Shown here one piece after another: positions 33,039 through 40,771 of a stretch of DNA of 51,174 nt (the stretch's first letter is position 1; the number at the start of each line of letters is the position of its first letter). Below the pieces are notes generated by a model. That model was not told the DNA's origin and made no database searches. It saw nothing but the letters and a program-made list of their open reading frames with translations. The position numbers and the translations under genes are program-made. Source of the DNA: Ruminococcus sp. (GTDB taxonomy: Bacteria; Bacillota; Clostridia; Oscillospirales; Ruminococcaceae); contig SVNP01000016.1 in assembly GCA_015066805.1 (NCBI GenBank), positions 1-51,174 on the forward strand, read 5' to 3'.

Positions 33039-33232
33039 TTCCATTCCCCCTGAAGATTCAGTACACGCAGACTGTGGGTGTCTGCGATCAGTGCAATGCT
33101 CATGGGTGCCAGATGCAGTGTGCTTGCCACGGGCAGATCGGCTTCCGTATCGCAAAGCAGCTCACCGCAAAGCAGCTCGTTTCCCTCCGTATCCACGGAG
33201 CAGACCTCGCTGCGGATCAGTTTCCATGCCAT
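33035..33232 (-). CDS. Small phage-tail-associated-type protein
   Basis: A 65-residue protein of unknown function. Its end, SIALIADTHSLRVLNLQGEWK, resembles a short beta-hairpin segment found in small proteins next to phage tail fibre genes; this is pattern recognition and not a firm family call. AGGAGG lies 6 bases before the ATG. It is the middle gene of a three-gene operon: 14 bp after the holin-like gene, and overlapping the knob gene by 4 bases. Confidence 0.6.
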   Translation of the reverse strand: MAWKLIRSEVCSVDTEGNELLCGELLCDTEADLPVASTLHLAPMSIALIADTHSLRVLNLQGEWK

Positions 33233-33246
33233 AAAATACCTCCTGT

Positions 33247-33477
33247 TTATCGTTGTTCCTTGTGGTAGGCCTGCAAGGCTGCCACGGCATGGTGCAGATG
33301 ACGGATCTGCTCCTGCATGACGGGGATCAGCCTGCCAAAGCCGTTGTGTTCATCTACTTTTTGCTCCAATCGGTGCAGCCGATAGTTGGTCAGCTTAGAG
33401 GAAACCAGTACGCCGCCCAGACTGCCGCCGATGGTTCCCAGCAGAGAAAGCAGCGCAACGACAATGCTTTCGCTCAT
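33247..33477 (-). CDS. Holin/XhlA-like small membrane protein
   Basis: A 76-residue protein with one N-terminal membrane helix (IVVALLSLLGTIGGSLGGVLV) followed by an amphipathic coiled coil (RLHRLEQKVDEHNGFGRL, then IRHLHHAVAALQ). This architecture matches XhlA/holin-like proteins near phage lysis and tail genes. I start at 33477, with AAAGGAGG 9 bases upstream, not at the longer in-frame codon. It is first of the three-gene phage-type operon. No endolysin gene is present beside it. Confidence 0.7.
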   Translation of the reverse strand: MSESIVVALLSLLGTIGGSLGGVLVSSKLTNYRLHRLEQKVDEHNGFGRLIPVMQEQIRHLHHAVAALQAYHKEQR

Positions 33478-33574
33478 GGGGGATCGCCTCCTTTCGTGGA
33501 CCGACAAATCTGCCCTGTATACCCTGTGTATCTTGCCGAGCGTCTGACACCGCTCATACAGGGGCGGTTTTGGA

Positions 33575-33627
33575 GGAAAACTTGTACGTTTTTCCGGATC
33601 TGCTCCAAATGTTCACAGAATGTTTAC
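33575..33627 (-). promoter_or_regulatory. Candidate promoter of the phage-remnant operon
   Basis: Read on the minus strand: 11-bp tandem boxes GTAAACATTCT and GTGAACATTTG (33627-33606), overlapping -35-like TTTGGA, 17-bp spacer, -10-like TACAAG within AAAACGTACAAGTTTTCC (33592-33575). The 18-bp core is identical to the one before the ATPase gene at 15220-15237 and has the same orientation to its gene. Confidence 0.55.
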
Positions 33628-33693
33628 AATTAGAGGGCGTGGGACGGTCTGTTTGTCCTTCCGGCTGCATAGGCTGATACAGGGGGTGATGGT

Positions 33694-34230
33694 TTGGATT
33701 TCATCCGAAAAGCAGTATTGCCTGTGGGCATTCCCGTTTCCGGCTTGCTGCTGCTGGGCAGTGCCGCCATTGCCACGGCACAGGATCTTTCCCCTGTGAT
33801 GTATCGGGTATGCGGTGCGTTTTCCCTCATGGCAGGGAGCTTTCTGGCAGGGCTGTGGGATGGCAGACGGCGGAGACACAAGGGCATCTGGGGCGGCTTG
33901 CTTTGCGGGCTGGCAGTTACGGCCTTCTGGGGCGGTGCGGCATGGATCATCAATGGGGGCATGGGTTGTTCTCTTGTGGGATTGTGGGCTGTGCTGGGCG
34001 GCATTTGCGGTGGGGTATGGGGGGTGAATCTCCCTGCACCTGTAAGCAGGGGCAAAAGTCACCGCGGGCTGCATCTGCGGCAGAAATGGCAGACAGCGGC
34101 AGATCTGCGGCAGAAAAGGAAATATCGCCGCCCGTGGAAGGAACTTGAAAAATCCACAAGGGATACTGGAAATACAGATTTGCGATTGTGCAAAATGTGC
34201 AAAAATCGAAAAAAAGGGAAAAATGCTTGA
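33694..34230 (+). CDS. TIGR04086-family membrane protein with basic tail
   Basis: A 178-residue protein. Residues 1-115 form four membrane helices with a loop of Arg/Lys (WDGRRRRHKGIWGG) after the second and a final GGICGGVWGVNLP, as in the TIGR04086 family of Clostridia. Residues about 117-178 are a highly basic tail (RQKRKYRRPWKELEK, KMCKNRKKGKNA) not usual for the family. Initiation is at TTG (33694), supported by AGGGGGT 6 bases upstream. Family members are often found close to SCIFF genes, and here scfA follows. Function is unknown. Confidence 0.7.
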   Translation: MDFIRKAVLPVGIPVSGLLLLGSAAIATAQDLSPVMYRVCGAFSLMAGSFLAGLWDGRRRRHKGIWGGLLCGLAVTAFWGGAAWIINGGMGCSLVGLWAVLGGICGGVWGVNLPAPVSRGKSHRGLHLRQKWQTAADLRQKRKYRRPWKELEKSTRDTGNTDLRLCKMCKNRKKGKNA

Positions 34231-34255
34231 AAAGAATCGGGTTTTATGCTATACT
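34227..34255 (+). promoter_or_regulatory. Promoter of scfA-scfB
   Basis: TTGAAA (34227-34232), 17-bp spacer, TATACT (34250-34255). It overlaps the stop codon of the upstream membrane protein gene. Two TGTGCAAAA copies lie just upstream (about 34185-34204). Confidence 0.8.
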
Positions 34256-34291
34256 GAAGCTATACTTTTACGCATGAATGGAGGGTATACC

Positions 34292-34432
34292 ATGAAGCAT
34301 ATCAAGACCATTAACAAGGCACAGTTGGCTGCTACCGCCAAGAAGGGCGGCTGCGGTAAGTGCCAGGCTTCCTGCCAGTCTGCATGCAAGACCTCTTGCA
34401 CTGTCGCAAACCAGAAGTGCGAGCGCGACTGA
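34292..34432 (+). CDS. scfA: SCIFF precursor peptide (six cysteines in forty-five residues)
   Basis: A 46-residue ribosomal peptide with six Cys (C21, C24, C28, C32, C36, C43) after a leader MKHIKTINKAQL. This is the SCIFF precursor, nearly universal in Clostridia. The partner radical SAM enzyme ScfB forms a thioether bond from a Cys to a Thr; in this peptide T34, between C32 and C36, fits that position. GGAGG lies 8 bases before the ATG at 34292. It is followed by a hairpin and then scfB. The biological role of the mature product is not known. Confidence 0.95.
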   Translation: MKHIKTINKAQLAATAKKGGCGKCQASCQSACKTSCTVANQKCERD

Positions 34433-34465
34433 TCGCAGAAGCGGTTTTACACAAGCCATCAATGC

Positions 34466-34492
34466 AAAAGGGACAAATCACTTGTCCCTTTT
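34466..34492 (+). terminator. Hairpin between scfA and scfB (attenuating terminator)
   Basis: AAAAGGGACAA pairs perfectly with TTGTCCCTTTT around ATCAC. The short T-run is part of the stem, so partial readthrough into scfB is likely. It would give more peptide message than maturase message. Confidence 0.75.
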
Positions 34493-34527
34493 GTGCGTTT
34501 ATACGCATATAGAAAGGAAAAGATACC

Positions 34528-35901
34528 ATGATCCATAAATATCAACTGGGCGGCTTTTACATTGTTCTGGATGTGAACAGCGGCGGTGTGCATCTGGTGG
34601 ATGAACTGACTTACGCTATTCTGGATGCTGTACAGGCGCCCTTCCCCGCAGAATGTCCCGCAGCGGTCACAGAGGCTCTTTCCGCAAAGTTTGACAAGGA
34701 GGAGATCCTTGCCTGCTATGCCGAGATTCTGGAGCTTGCGGCAGCCGGCGTGCTGGATTCCGAGGACACCTTTACCCAGTACGGTGCGGTTTCCGTGCCT
34801 TCTCCCATCAAGGCTTTGTGCCTGCACGTTTCCCATGACTGCAACCTGCGCTGCGCTTACTGCTTTGCCGCCACCGGCGATTTTGGCGTGGGCAGAAAGC
34901 TCATGGATGCCGAGACCGGTAAAAAAGCCATTGATTTCCTGGTTGCCAACTCCGGTGACCGTGTGAATCTGGAGGTGGATTTCTTCGGCGGCGAGCCTTT
35001 GATGAGCTGGAATGCCGTCAAGGAGATCGTGACCTATGCAAGAGGGCTGGAAAAGCAGATCGGCAAGCGGTTCCGCTTTACCATGACCACCAACGGTATG
35101 CTGCTGGATGACGACAAGATCGACTACCTGAACGAGGAAATGAGCAATGTGGTGCTTTCCATTGACGGCCGTAAGGAAGTCCATGACCGTGTGCGCCCCT
35201 GCCCCAACGGCAGCGGCTCCTATGAGCGCATTCTGCCCATGTTCCGCAAGCTGGTTGCTCAGCGCGGCCCCAAGGATTACTATGTGAGAGGCACCTTCAC
35301 CAAGTATAATCTGGATTTCTCCGAGGATGTATGGCATCTGTATGAGCAGGGCTTTGACCAGATCTCTGTGGAGCCTGTGGTGGCTCCTGCCGATATGCCC
35401 TATGCGCTGACCGAGGCAGAACTGGATACCATCGCTGCCGAGTACGAAAAGCTGGCACAGCGTATGCTGGAAAATGAGAAGAAGGGCGGCAAGTTCAACT
35501 TCTTCCATTTCTCCATTGATCTGAACAACGGCCCCTGCGCCATTAAGCGTCTGCGTGGCTGCGGCAGCGGCAATGATTACGTTGCCATTACCCCCGAAGG
35601 CGACATCTACCCCTGCCACCAGTTTGTGGGCATTGAGGATTATCGCATGGGCAGTATTCATGATGGCAGCTTCAATGCTGATCTGAAGGCGAAATTTGCG
35701 GCAGCTCATGTGGGCAATAAGCCCGAATGCCGTGAGTGCTGGGCGAAGTTCTATTGCAGCGGCGGCTGCAATGCCAATAACTATCTGTATGAGGGTGATA
35801 TTCTCAAGCCCCATAAGATCTCCTGCAAGCTGCAGCAGAAGCGTCTGGAGTGCGCTATTATGATGCAGGCTGCAAGATACGCCGCAAAGGAATCCGAATA
35901 A
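34528..35901 (+). CDS. scfB: SCIFF maturase, radical SAM/SPASM enzyme
   Basis: A 457-residue radical SAM enzyme that installs the thioether bridge in ScfA. Residues 1-90 form a RiPP-recognition-like region (IHKYQLGGFYIVLDVNSGG). The SAM-cluster motif is C105-x3-C109-x2-C112 (CNLRCAYC). The C-terminus is a SPASM domain with Cys-rich blocks around NGPCAIKRLRGCGSG, YPCHQF, CRECWAKFYCSGGCNANN and KISCKLQQ, for two auxiliary iron-sulfur clusters. AGAAAGGAAAAG precedes the ATG. It is 95 bp after scfA, with a hairpin between, and ends in a terminator. Confidence 0.96.
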   Translation: MIHKYQLGGFYIVLDVNSGGVHLVDELTYAILDAVQAPFPAECPAAVTEALSAKFDKEEILACYAEILELAAAGVLDSEDTFTQYGAVSVPSPIKALCLHVSHDCNLRCAYCFAATGDFGVGRKLMDAETGKKAIDFLVANSGDRVNLEVDFFGGEPLMSWNAVKEIVTYARGLEKQIGKRFRFTMTTNGMLLDDDKIDYLNEEMSNVVLSIDGRKEVHDRVRPCPNGSGSYERILPMFRKLVAQRGPKDYYVRGTFTKYNLDFSEDVWHLYEQGFDQISVEPVVAPADMPYALTEAELDTIAAEYEKLAQRMLENEKKGGKFNFFHFSIDLNNGPCAIKRLRGCGSGNDYVAITPEGDIYPCHQFVGIEDYRMGSIHDGSFNADLKAKFAAAHVGNKPECRECWAKFYCSGGCNANNYLYEGDILKPHKISCKLQQKRLECAIMMQAARYAAKESE

Positions 35902-35906
35902 GCATG

Positions 35907-35936
35907 ATCGCCCCTGTAACATACGGGGGCGATTTT
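35907..35936 (+). terminator. Intrinsic terminator of the SCIFF locus
   Basis: ATCGCCCC pairs with GGGGCGAT (loop about 11-12 bases), followed by TTTTT. Confidence 0.88.
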
Positions 35937-35993
35937 TGCATCTTGCTGTATTTGGAGTATATTGCTCAACTGCCGAAAACGGTCGGAATTTGC

Positions 35994-36135
35994 GACAAAA
36001 AGCAGCACTTTTGTGCGATTTTGTTAAGCGTTAACAAAATACGGCTTAGTTTCGAGGTTTTAGCGTGGTAAAATCATGCTGCCGTATTTGTGCAAACGCA
36101 CAAAACAGTTATACTCTCCGTTTTATTTTTGTGCC
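35994..36135. promoter_or_regulatory. Cluster of inverted repeats and TTTTGTGC motifs
   Basis: Three inverted repeats lie in this gene-free stretch: ACAAAAAG/CTTTTGT (about 35994-36014), a perfect 10-bp ATTTTGTTAA-GCG-TTAACAAAAT (36018-36040), and TTTGTGC-AAAC-GCACAAA (about 36087-36104). TTTTGTGC-like words recur at about 36009, 36088, 36104 (inverted) and 36125. They precede the promoter at 36161 and may be regulator sites. No gene is visible between 35937 and 36258. Confidence 0.55.
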
Positions 36136-36160
36136 CGAAGTAGAAATTGTAGAATTCCTC

Positions 36161-36189
36161 TTGCGGAGATTCCTGAAATATGATATAAT
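36161..36189 (+). promoter_or_regulatory. Promoter of the 33-codon gene
   Basis: TTGCGG (36161-36166), 17-bp spacer, TATAAT (36184-36189), 69 bp before the start codon. Confidence 0.8.
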
Positions 36190-36258
36190 GTTGCTAAAGA
36201 GAAAGGTGCACGGGAACCGATCTCAAAAGGAATGGGAAAACCGGAAGGAGGAATCCTT

Positions 36259-36360
36259 ATGAAAAAGAACGATAAGATTCCGGGCTATCAGTTGCAGGCT
36301 TTGGCCTGGGGCGCATTGGCAGTGCTGTCCGCTGTGGGTATGTTCACCCAATTGCTGTGA
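36259..36360 (+). CDS. 33-residue hydrophobic peptide
   Basis: A short gene with a charged start (MKKNDKIPG) and one membrane-length helix from about residue 13 to the end (ALAWGALAVLSAVGMF inside it). It has every mark of a real gene: AAGGAGG 8 bases before the ATG, a canonical promoter and a dedicated terminator. I recognise no family. It could be a small membrane-protein regulator, a toxin-like peptide or a signalling peptide; nothing in the sequence decides this. The operator-like repeats upstream suggest it is tightly controlled. Confidence 0.75.
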   Translation: MKKNDKIPGYQLQALAWGALAVLSAVGMFTQLL

Positions 36361-36379
36361 ATGCATCATAAAAAGGTAC

Positions 36380-36405
36380 AAACCGTCGCATATGCGGCGG
36401 TTTTT
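36380..36405 (+). terminator. Intrinsic terminator of the 33-codon gene
   Basis: AACCGTCGCATATGCGGCGGTT folds on itself with one T-G pair, followed by TTTTT. Confidence 0.88.
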
Positions 36406-36492
36406 ATTGTTATGGCTGCTGTGATATTCCATAGCCTTTGCACGGTGGGGGGATTCTTTTTTTGTTGTATGATACAAAACCGCCTGTGGTGC

Positions 36493-36521
36493 TTGCTTTT
36501 TTTGCCGTTTTTTGGTATACT
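36493..36521 (+). promoter_or_regulatory. Promoter of the M42-GNAT-lyase operon
   Basis: TTGCTT (36493-36498), 17-bp T-rich spacer, TATACT (36516-36521), 44 bp before the first M42 start codon. Confidence 0.7.
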
Positions 36522-36565
36522 ATATGCTGTATGATTATGATTTGCCGAAAGGATGTGCCCGCCCC

Positions 36566-37603
36566 ATGAGTACCCAATGGATCAACCGCATTATGGAAAC
36601 GGCCGCTTTGCGTGGCGTTTCGGGCAGAGAACATCAGGCCGCAAAAGCTCTTTGCGAGCAACTGAAACAGTTTGCCCCCGATGCCGTCTGCCGTGACGGC
36701 TCTGTGATCGGTCATATCGGCGCAGGGGAGGGGAAGCCCCGTCTGATGCTTTGTGCCCATCTGGACCAGGTTGGCTTTTTTGTTACGGATATCACCAAGG
36801 AAGGCTTTTTACGCATCGGTGCAGTGGGCGGTGTGGATCGTCGGCTGCTGCCGGGACAGCCTGTTGCGGTCATGGGCCGCAATGGGGAGCTGTTTGGTGT
36901 GATCTCTATACTGCCGCCCCATCTGACAAAGGGAGATGAGGCGGTGCCCGATACAGAACAGCTTTGTGTGGATCTGGGCTTTGCCGATGCCGATGCCGTA
37001 AAAGCACAGGTCGCTTTGGGGGATGCCGTGTATTTTGCGCCAAAGCCTATGCAGTTGCTGGGCGGCAGAGTAACGGCTCCCGCATTGGATGATCGCTGCG
37101 GTGTGGCGGCTGTTATGGGGGCTGCGGAGCAGATCGCAGCACTGCCCGAGGACGCACTGCCCTGTGCGGTGACCATTGTGTTCAGTGCCCAGGAGGAACG
37201 GGGCAGCAGAGGTGCACGCCTTGCCGCCTTGGAGGAGCATCCCGATATTGCCATTGCTGTGGATGTGACCTTTGCCATGTCCTACGGGGAAAAGCCCTAT
37301 GGCTGTATGGAGCTGGGCAAAGGCCCTGCCATCGGTATTTCCTCCACGCTGGATGAAGCGCTTTCTCAGGCGTTGATCTGTACTGCTGCGGCGGCAGGGA
37401 TCCCTTATCAGAAAGAAATCATGCCCGATGGGACAGGCACGGATGCCGACTGGCTGGCTTTGGCTCCCGGAGGTGCTGCGGCAGCAACGGTTTCCGTTCC
37501 GCTGCAATATATGCACACCCCCGTGGAGGTCGTTGACTGCGGAGATGTGGAACAGACTGCCGCTTTGCTGGCGGCATTTGCCGGGAGGTGCAGAGATCTG
37601 TGA
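36566..37603 (+). CDS. M42-family metallo-aminopeptidase, first of a pair
   Basis: A 345-residue M42 (TET-type) peptidase that trims peptides in the cytoplasm as a large dodecamer. Conserved elements: GVSGREHQAA, LCAHLDQVGFFV (metal His and catalytic Asp), ALDDRCGVAAVM (bridging Asp), SAQEERGSRGA (catalytic and metal Glu pair), AVDVTFA (Asp) and YMHTPVEVVD (His). AAAGGATG lies upstream of the ATG at 36566. The GTG of the second M42 gene overlaps its stop (GTGA). Confidence 0.92.
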   Translation: MSTQWINRIMETAALRGVSGREHQAAKALCEQLKQFAPDAVCRDGSVIGHIGAGEGKPRLMLCAHLDQVGFFVTDITKEGFLRIGAVGGVDRRLLPGQPVAVMGRNGELFGVISILPPHLTKGDEAVPDTEQLCVDLGFADADAVKAQVALGDAVYFAPKPMQLLGGRVTAPALDDRCGVAAVMGAAEQIAALPEDALPCAVTIVFSAQEERGSRGARLAALEEHPDIAIAVDVTFAMSYGEKPYGCMELGKGPAIGISSTLDEALSQALICTAAAAGIPYQKEIMPDGTGTDADWLALAPGGAAAATVSVPLQYMHTPVEVVDCGDVEQTAALLAAFAGRCRDL

Positions 37604-38637
37604 ATCTGACCGAACTGAAAGAACTTTGTATGCTCCCGGGGGCTTCCGGCAGAGAAAGTGCTGTGCGGAATTACCTTCTGAAGGAGCTGGAAAAGCTCCC
37701 CCTGCCCGATTGTCTGGTGCAGGTGGATCGTCTGGGAAACCTCATTGTGCAGAAGCAGGGTCGTTGTTCCGATGTGCCCCGTATCATGGTGGCTGCCCAT
37801 ATGGATGAAGTAGCCATGATGGTCACTGACATCACCGCAGAAGGCGCACTGCGCTTTGGTGCGGTGGGCGGTATTGATCCCGTGGCAATGATCGGGCGGC
37901 AGGTGCGTGTGGGTGCGGATCAGCTCCCCGGTGTGATCGGTGCCTGCCCCATTCATCGGCTCAGTGCGGAGCAGCGCAAGCACCCACCGAAAACCGATGA
38001 GCTGGCTGTGGATATCGGTGCAGGCAGCCGTGAGGAGGCTGAAAAATACGTTTCTCTCGGTGATGTGATCACCTTTGCGCCGGAGTTCCATGCCTTCGGC
38101 GACGGAAAGATCGCTGCAAAGGCTCTGGATGACCGCTACGGCTGCAGCTTGCTGCTTTCTCTGCTGCGGGAGGAGCTGCCCTGTGATCTGACTGTGGTAT
38201 TTACCGTGCAGGAGGAAGTGGGCCTGCGTGGGGCGGCTGTGGCTGCCAATGCCATAAAGCCGCACATTGCCGTTGTGCTGGAAACCACCACCGCAGCGGA
38301 TCTGCCCGACAGCGAAAACCCTGTGTGCAGGCTGGGCGGCGGTGCTGTGATCTCCTATATGGATGGCAGAACCGTGTACGATGCGGCTTTGTACCGTCTG
38401 GCGGTGGAGTTGTGTGAAGCAAGGGGGATCCCGTGGCAGACCAAAACCAAGATCGCAGGCGGCAATGATGCGGGTGCCATCCAGAACAGCGGTGCCCGTG
38501 TGCTGGCTGTCAGTGTGCCCTGCCGATATCTCCATTCGCCCCTTTGTGTGATGCAGGAATCCGATGCCGATGCCTGTAATGCTCTGCTGCACGCCTTGCT
38601 GGAGCATCTGGCTGAAAACGGAGCACCTGCCCTATGA
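37600..38637 (+). CDS. M42-family metallo-aminopeptidase, second of a pair
   Basis: Also 345 residues and clearly paralogous to the gene before it. It keeps MVAAHMDEVAMMV, KALDDRYGCSLL, TVQEEVGLRGAA, VLETTTAADLP and YLHSPLCVM, so metal and catalytic residues are intact. The start codon is GTG at 37600 in a GTGA overlap with the upstream stop; GGAGG lies 11 bases before it. Its own stop overlaps the GNAT start (ATGA). Equal length and tight coupling suggest a mixed oligomer of the two subunits, which is inference. Confidence 0.92.
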   Translation: MNLTELKELCMLPGASGRESAVRNYLLKELEKLPLPDCLVQVDRLGNLIVQKQGRCSDVPRIMVAAHMDEVAMMVTDITAEGALRFGAVGGIDPVAMIGRQVRVGADQLPGVIGACPIHRLSAEQRKHPPKTDELAVDIGAGSREEAEKYVSLGDVITFAPEFHAFGDGKIAAKALDDRYGCSLLLSLLREELPCDLTVVFTVQEEVGLRGAAVAANAIKPHIAVVLETTTAADLPDSENPVCRLGGGAVISYMDGRTVYDAALYRLAVELCEARGIPWQTKTKIAGGNDAGAIQNSGARVLAVSVPCRYLHSPLCVMQESDADACNALLHALLEHLAENGAPAL

Positions 38638-39434
38638 TCCGCCAGTTAAATGATGACCGTACCGTAAACAAGGCTTGGCTTTCGGTGTGCCATTACGGCA
38701 GAAAAATGCTCACCTGCCTTGCCGCCTACGGTACCCAATACGATTTCTGCCGCTTTTTTGAGCTGGAAAGCGGCGGCAGACACGCATGGATGATGCTGCA
38801 GAACAGCACCCTGATCATCAGTGCGGTGGATGATTTCTTCCACGACCGCACTGCCCATGAGGAGCTGGCTATGTTCGTATCCATGCACCGTCCCTTCCGT
38901 GTGGAGGGCTGCCAGACCTTGGTGAGCCGGATTCTGCCGGCGGGCTATATGCCCCTGCGCCGTTCCGTGTTCCGTCTGGTGCCCGGCGCACTTTCCGAGG
39001 GCTTTGATCCTTCTCTGGTCAATGAAAATCCTCGTCTGGATGATGTATACAGCATTCTCACGGAGGGCTTTCCCAATCTGACCGAATACGGCATGTGGCT
39101 GACAGATACCTCCCATATGGTGCGGAGAGGCCTGCGCCGCTGCTATACATACGGCAATATGACTGCCGCAACTGCCGTTTATGATTACGAAAACCGTGTG
39201 CTCATCGGGCAGGTGGCGACCAGAGCCGCTTACCGCGGGCAGGGCTATGCCAGAGATCTTCTGCGGTATCTGGCGGCCAAAATGGAGGAGGAGGGCAAAG
39301 TGGCCATCCTCTATGCACTGGACCTTCGGGCGAGCTTTTACAGCGAGCTGGGCTTTCATCTGCTGCAGACAGAGCAGGTGCTGGAACGGCTGGAAAATGC
39401 AGAGCCCGATGCACTGAAGAAGGAGGCTCTTTGA
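38634..39434 (+). CDS. GNAT-family N-acetyltransferase
   Basis: A 266-residue protein whose C-terminal half is a GNAT domain. The acetyl-CoA loop is in VATRAAYRGQGYARDLLRYLA, preceded by a beta-strand (MTAATAVYDYENRVLIG) and followed by ALDLRASFYSELGF. The N-terminal 130 residues do not match a family I know, so the substrate is unknown. It overlaps the second M42 gene by 4 bases (ATGA) and precedes the lyase gene by only 3 bp, so all four genes form one tightly coupled operon. Confidence 0.85.
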   Translation: MIRQLNDDRTVNKAWLSVCHYGRKMLTCLAAYGTQYDFCRFFELESGGRHAWMMLQNSTLIISAVDDFFHDRTAHEELAMFVSMHRPFRVEGCQTLVSRILPAGYMPLRRSVFRLVPGALSEGFDPSLVNENPRLDDVYSILTEGFPNLTEYGMWLTDTSHMVRRGLRRCYTYGNMTAATAVYDYENRVLIGQVATRAAYRGQGYARDLLRYLAAKMEEEGKVAILYALDLRASFYSELGFHLLQTEQVLERLENAEPDALKKEAL

Positions 39435-39437
39435 GTT

Positions 39438-40715
39438 TTGAATACACAGCAGAACCCTTTTGAGATCGACCCCCGCCTGATGGCTGCGGCAGAAACGGCA
39501 CAGACGGCGGCAAAGCCCCGTTTCGGCATCATCGAGGAGATCGCCGAGTTTAACGGTATCAAGGTATTAAAAGCATTTCGTGACCATCATGTGAGTGCCG
39601 CCTGCTTTAACGGCTCCAGCGGCTATGGCTACGATGATATGGGCAGAGATCGTCTGGATGCGGTCTGGGCACAGGTTTTCGGTGCGGAGGATGCGCTGGT
39701 ACGGCATCATTTTGTATCCGGTACCCATGCGCTTTCCACCGCATTGTTCGGTGTACTGCGTACCGGTGACCGCATTGTCAGCGTGACCGGTGCCCCCTAT
39801 GATACACTGGAGGAGGTCATCGGCATCCGCGGGGAGAAGGGCAACGGCTCCCTGAAGGATTACGGCGTGACCTACGGACAGTGTGATCTTACCGAGGAGG
39901 GCAGACCCGATTACGCTGCCATCCCCGAGGCGGTAAAGGGTGCAAAGGTGGTATACATCCAGCGTTCCAGAGGTTATTCTCTCCGCCCTGCACTGACCGT
40001 TGCGGATATTGCAGACATCGTAAAGGCGGCACGCAGCACCAACCCCGAGGCCGTCATCATGGTGGATAACTGCTACGGCGAATTTGTGGAAAAACAAGAA
40101 CCCACCGAAGTTGGTGCCGATCTGATCATCGGCTCGCTCATAAAAAATGCAGGCGGCGGTATTGCCCGCACAGGCGGATATATCGCAGGCAAAAAGCATT
40201 TGGTGGAGCTGTGTGCCTATCGGCTGACCTGTGTGGGCATGGGCAAGGAGGTAGGCTGCTCTTTGGAGCAGAACCGTGAGATGTATCTGGGGCTGTTTAT
40301 GGCTCCCGAGGTGGTGGCGGCCGCCCGCAAAACAGGCGTGTTTGCTGCCGAGCTGTTTACCTCTCTGGGCTATGCCTGCCTGCCTACTGCCGAAATGCCT
40401 GCCGGTGATATCATCACCGTGCTGCAGCTTGGCTCCGCCGAGGCACTGACTGCCTTCTGCTGCGGCATTCAGGCGGGTTCTCCGGTGGATTCCTATGTGG
40501 CACCCGAGGCATGGGATATGCCCGGTTACGACAGTCAGGTGATCATGGCGGCAGGTACCTTTACCGGCGGTGCTTCCATTGAGCTTTCCGCCGATGCACC
40601 CATCCGTGCGCCCTTTGCAGCCTATCTGCAGGGCGGACTGACCTACCCCACAGGCAAGTATGGCGTGCTGACCGCTGCACAGAAAATGCTGGAAGCAGGC
40701 CTGCTCTCTTTGTAA
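39438..40715 (+). CDS. YnbB-like PLP enzyme (methionine gamma-lyase-like, 'aluminium resistance' family)
   Basis: A 425-residue pyridoxal-phosphate enzyme of the Cys/Met metabolism fold. The sequence FNGSSGYGYDDMGRDRLDAV, then VRHHFVSGTHALSTALFG, IMVDNCYGEF and GSLIKNAGGGIARTGGYIAG (PLP-binding Lys) is characteristic of the YnbB family. Its physiological reaction is unsettled; gamma-elimination is inferred from the fold. The start codon is TTG at 39438, with AGGAGG 11 bases upstream inside the GNAT gene. It is the last gene of the M42-led operon; no clear terminator follows. Confidence 0.88.
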   Translation: MNTQQNPFEIDPRLMAAAETAQTAAKPRFGIIEEIAEFNGIKVLKAFRDHHVSAACFNGSSGYGYDDMGRDRLDAVWAQVFGAEDALVRHHFVSGTHALSTALFGVLRTGDRIVSVTGAPYDTLEEVIGIRGEKGNGSLKDYGVTYGQCDLTEEGRPDYAAIPEAVKGAKVVYIQRSRGYSLRPALTVADIADIVKAARSTNPEAVIMVDNCYGEFVEKQEPTEVGADLIIGSLIKNAGGGIARTGGYIAGKKHLVELCAYRLTCVGMGKEVGCSLEQNREMYLGLFMAPEVVAAARKTGVFAAELFTSLGYACLPTAEMPAGDIITVLQLGSAEALTAFCCGIQAGSPVDSYVAPEAWDMPGYDSQVIMAAGTFTGGASIELSADAPIRAPFAAYLQGGLTYPTGKYGVLTAAQKMLEAGLLSL

Positions 40716-40771
40716 GATCGTTGGTATACACCCGAAAAACTACGGAATACTAGGAAAAGGAAGGATATCAT

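Noticed and set aside
34145-34432. Longer 95-residue form of the SCIFF peptide
   Set aside because: The upstream in-frame part lies before and across the promoter and lacks a ribosome binding site; the ATG at 34292 has GGAGG and gives the standard 46-residue peptide.
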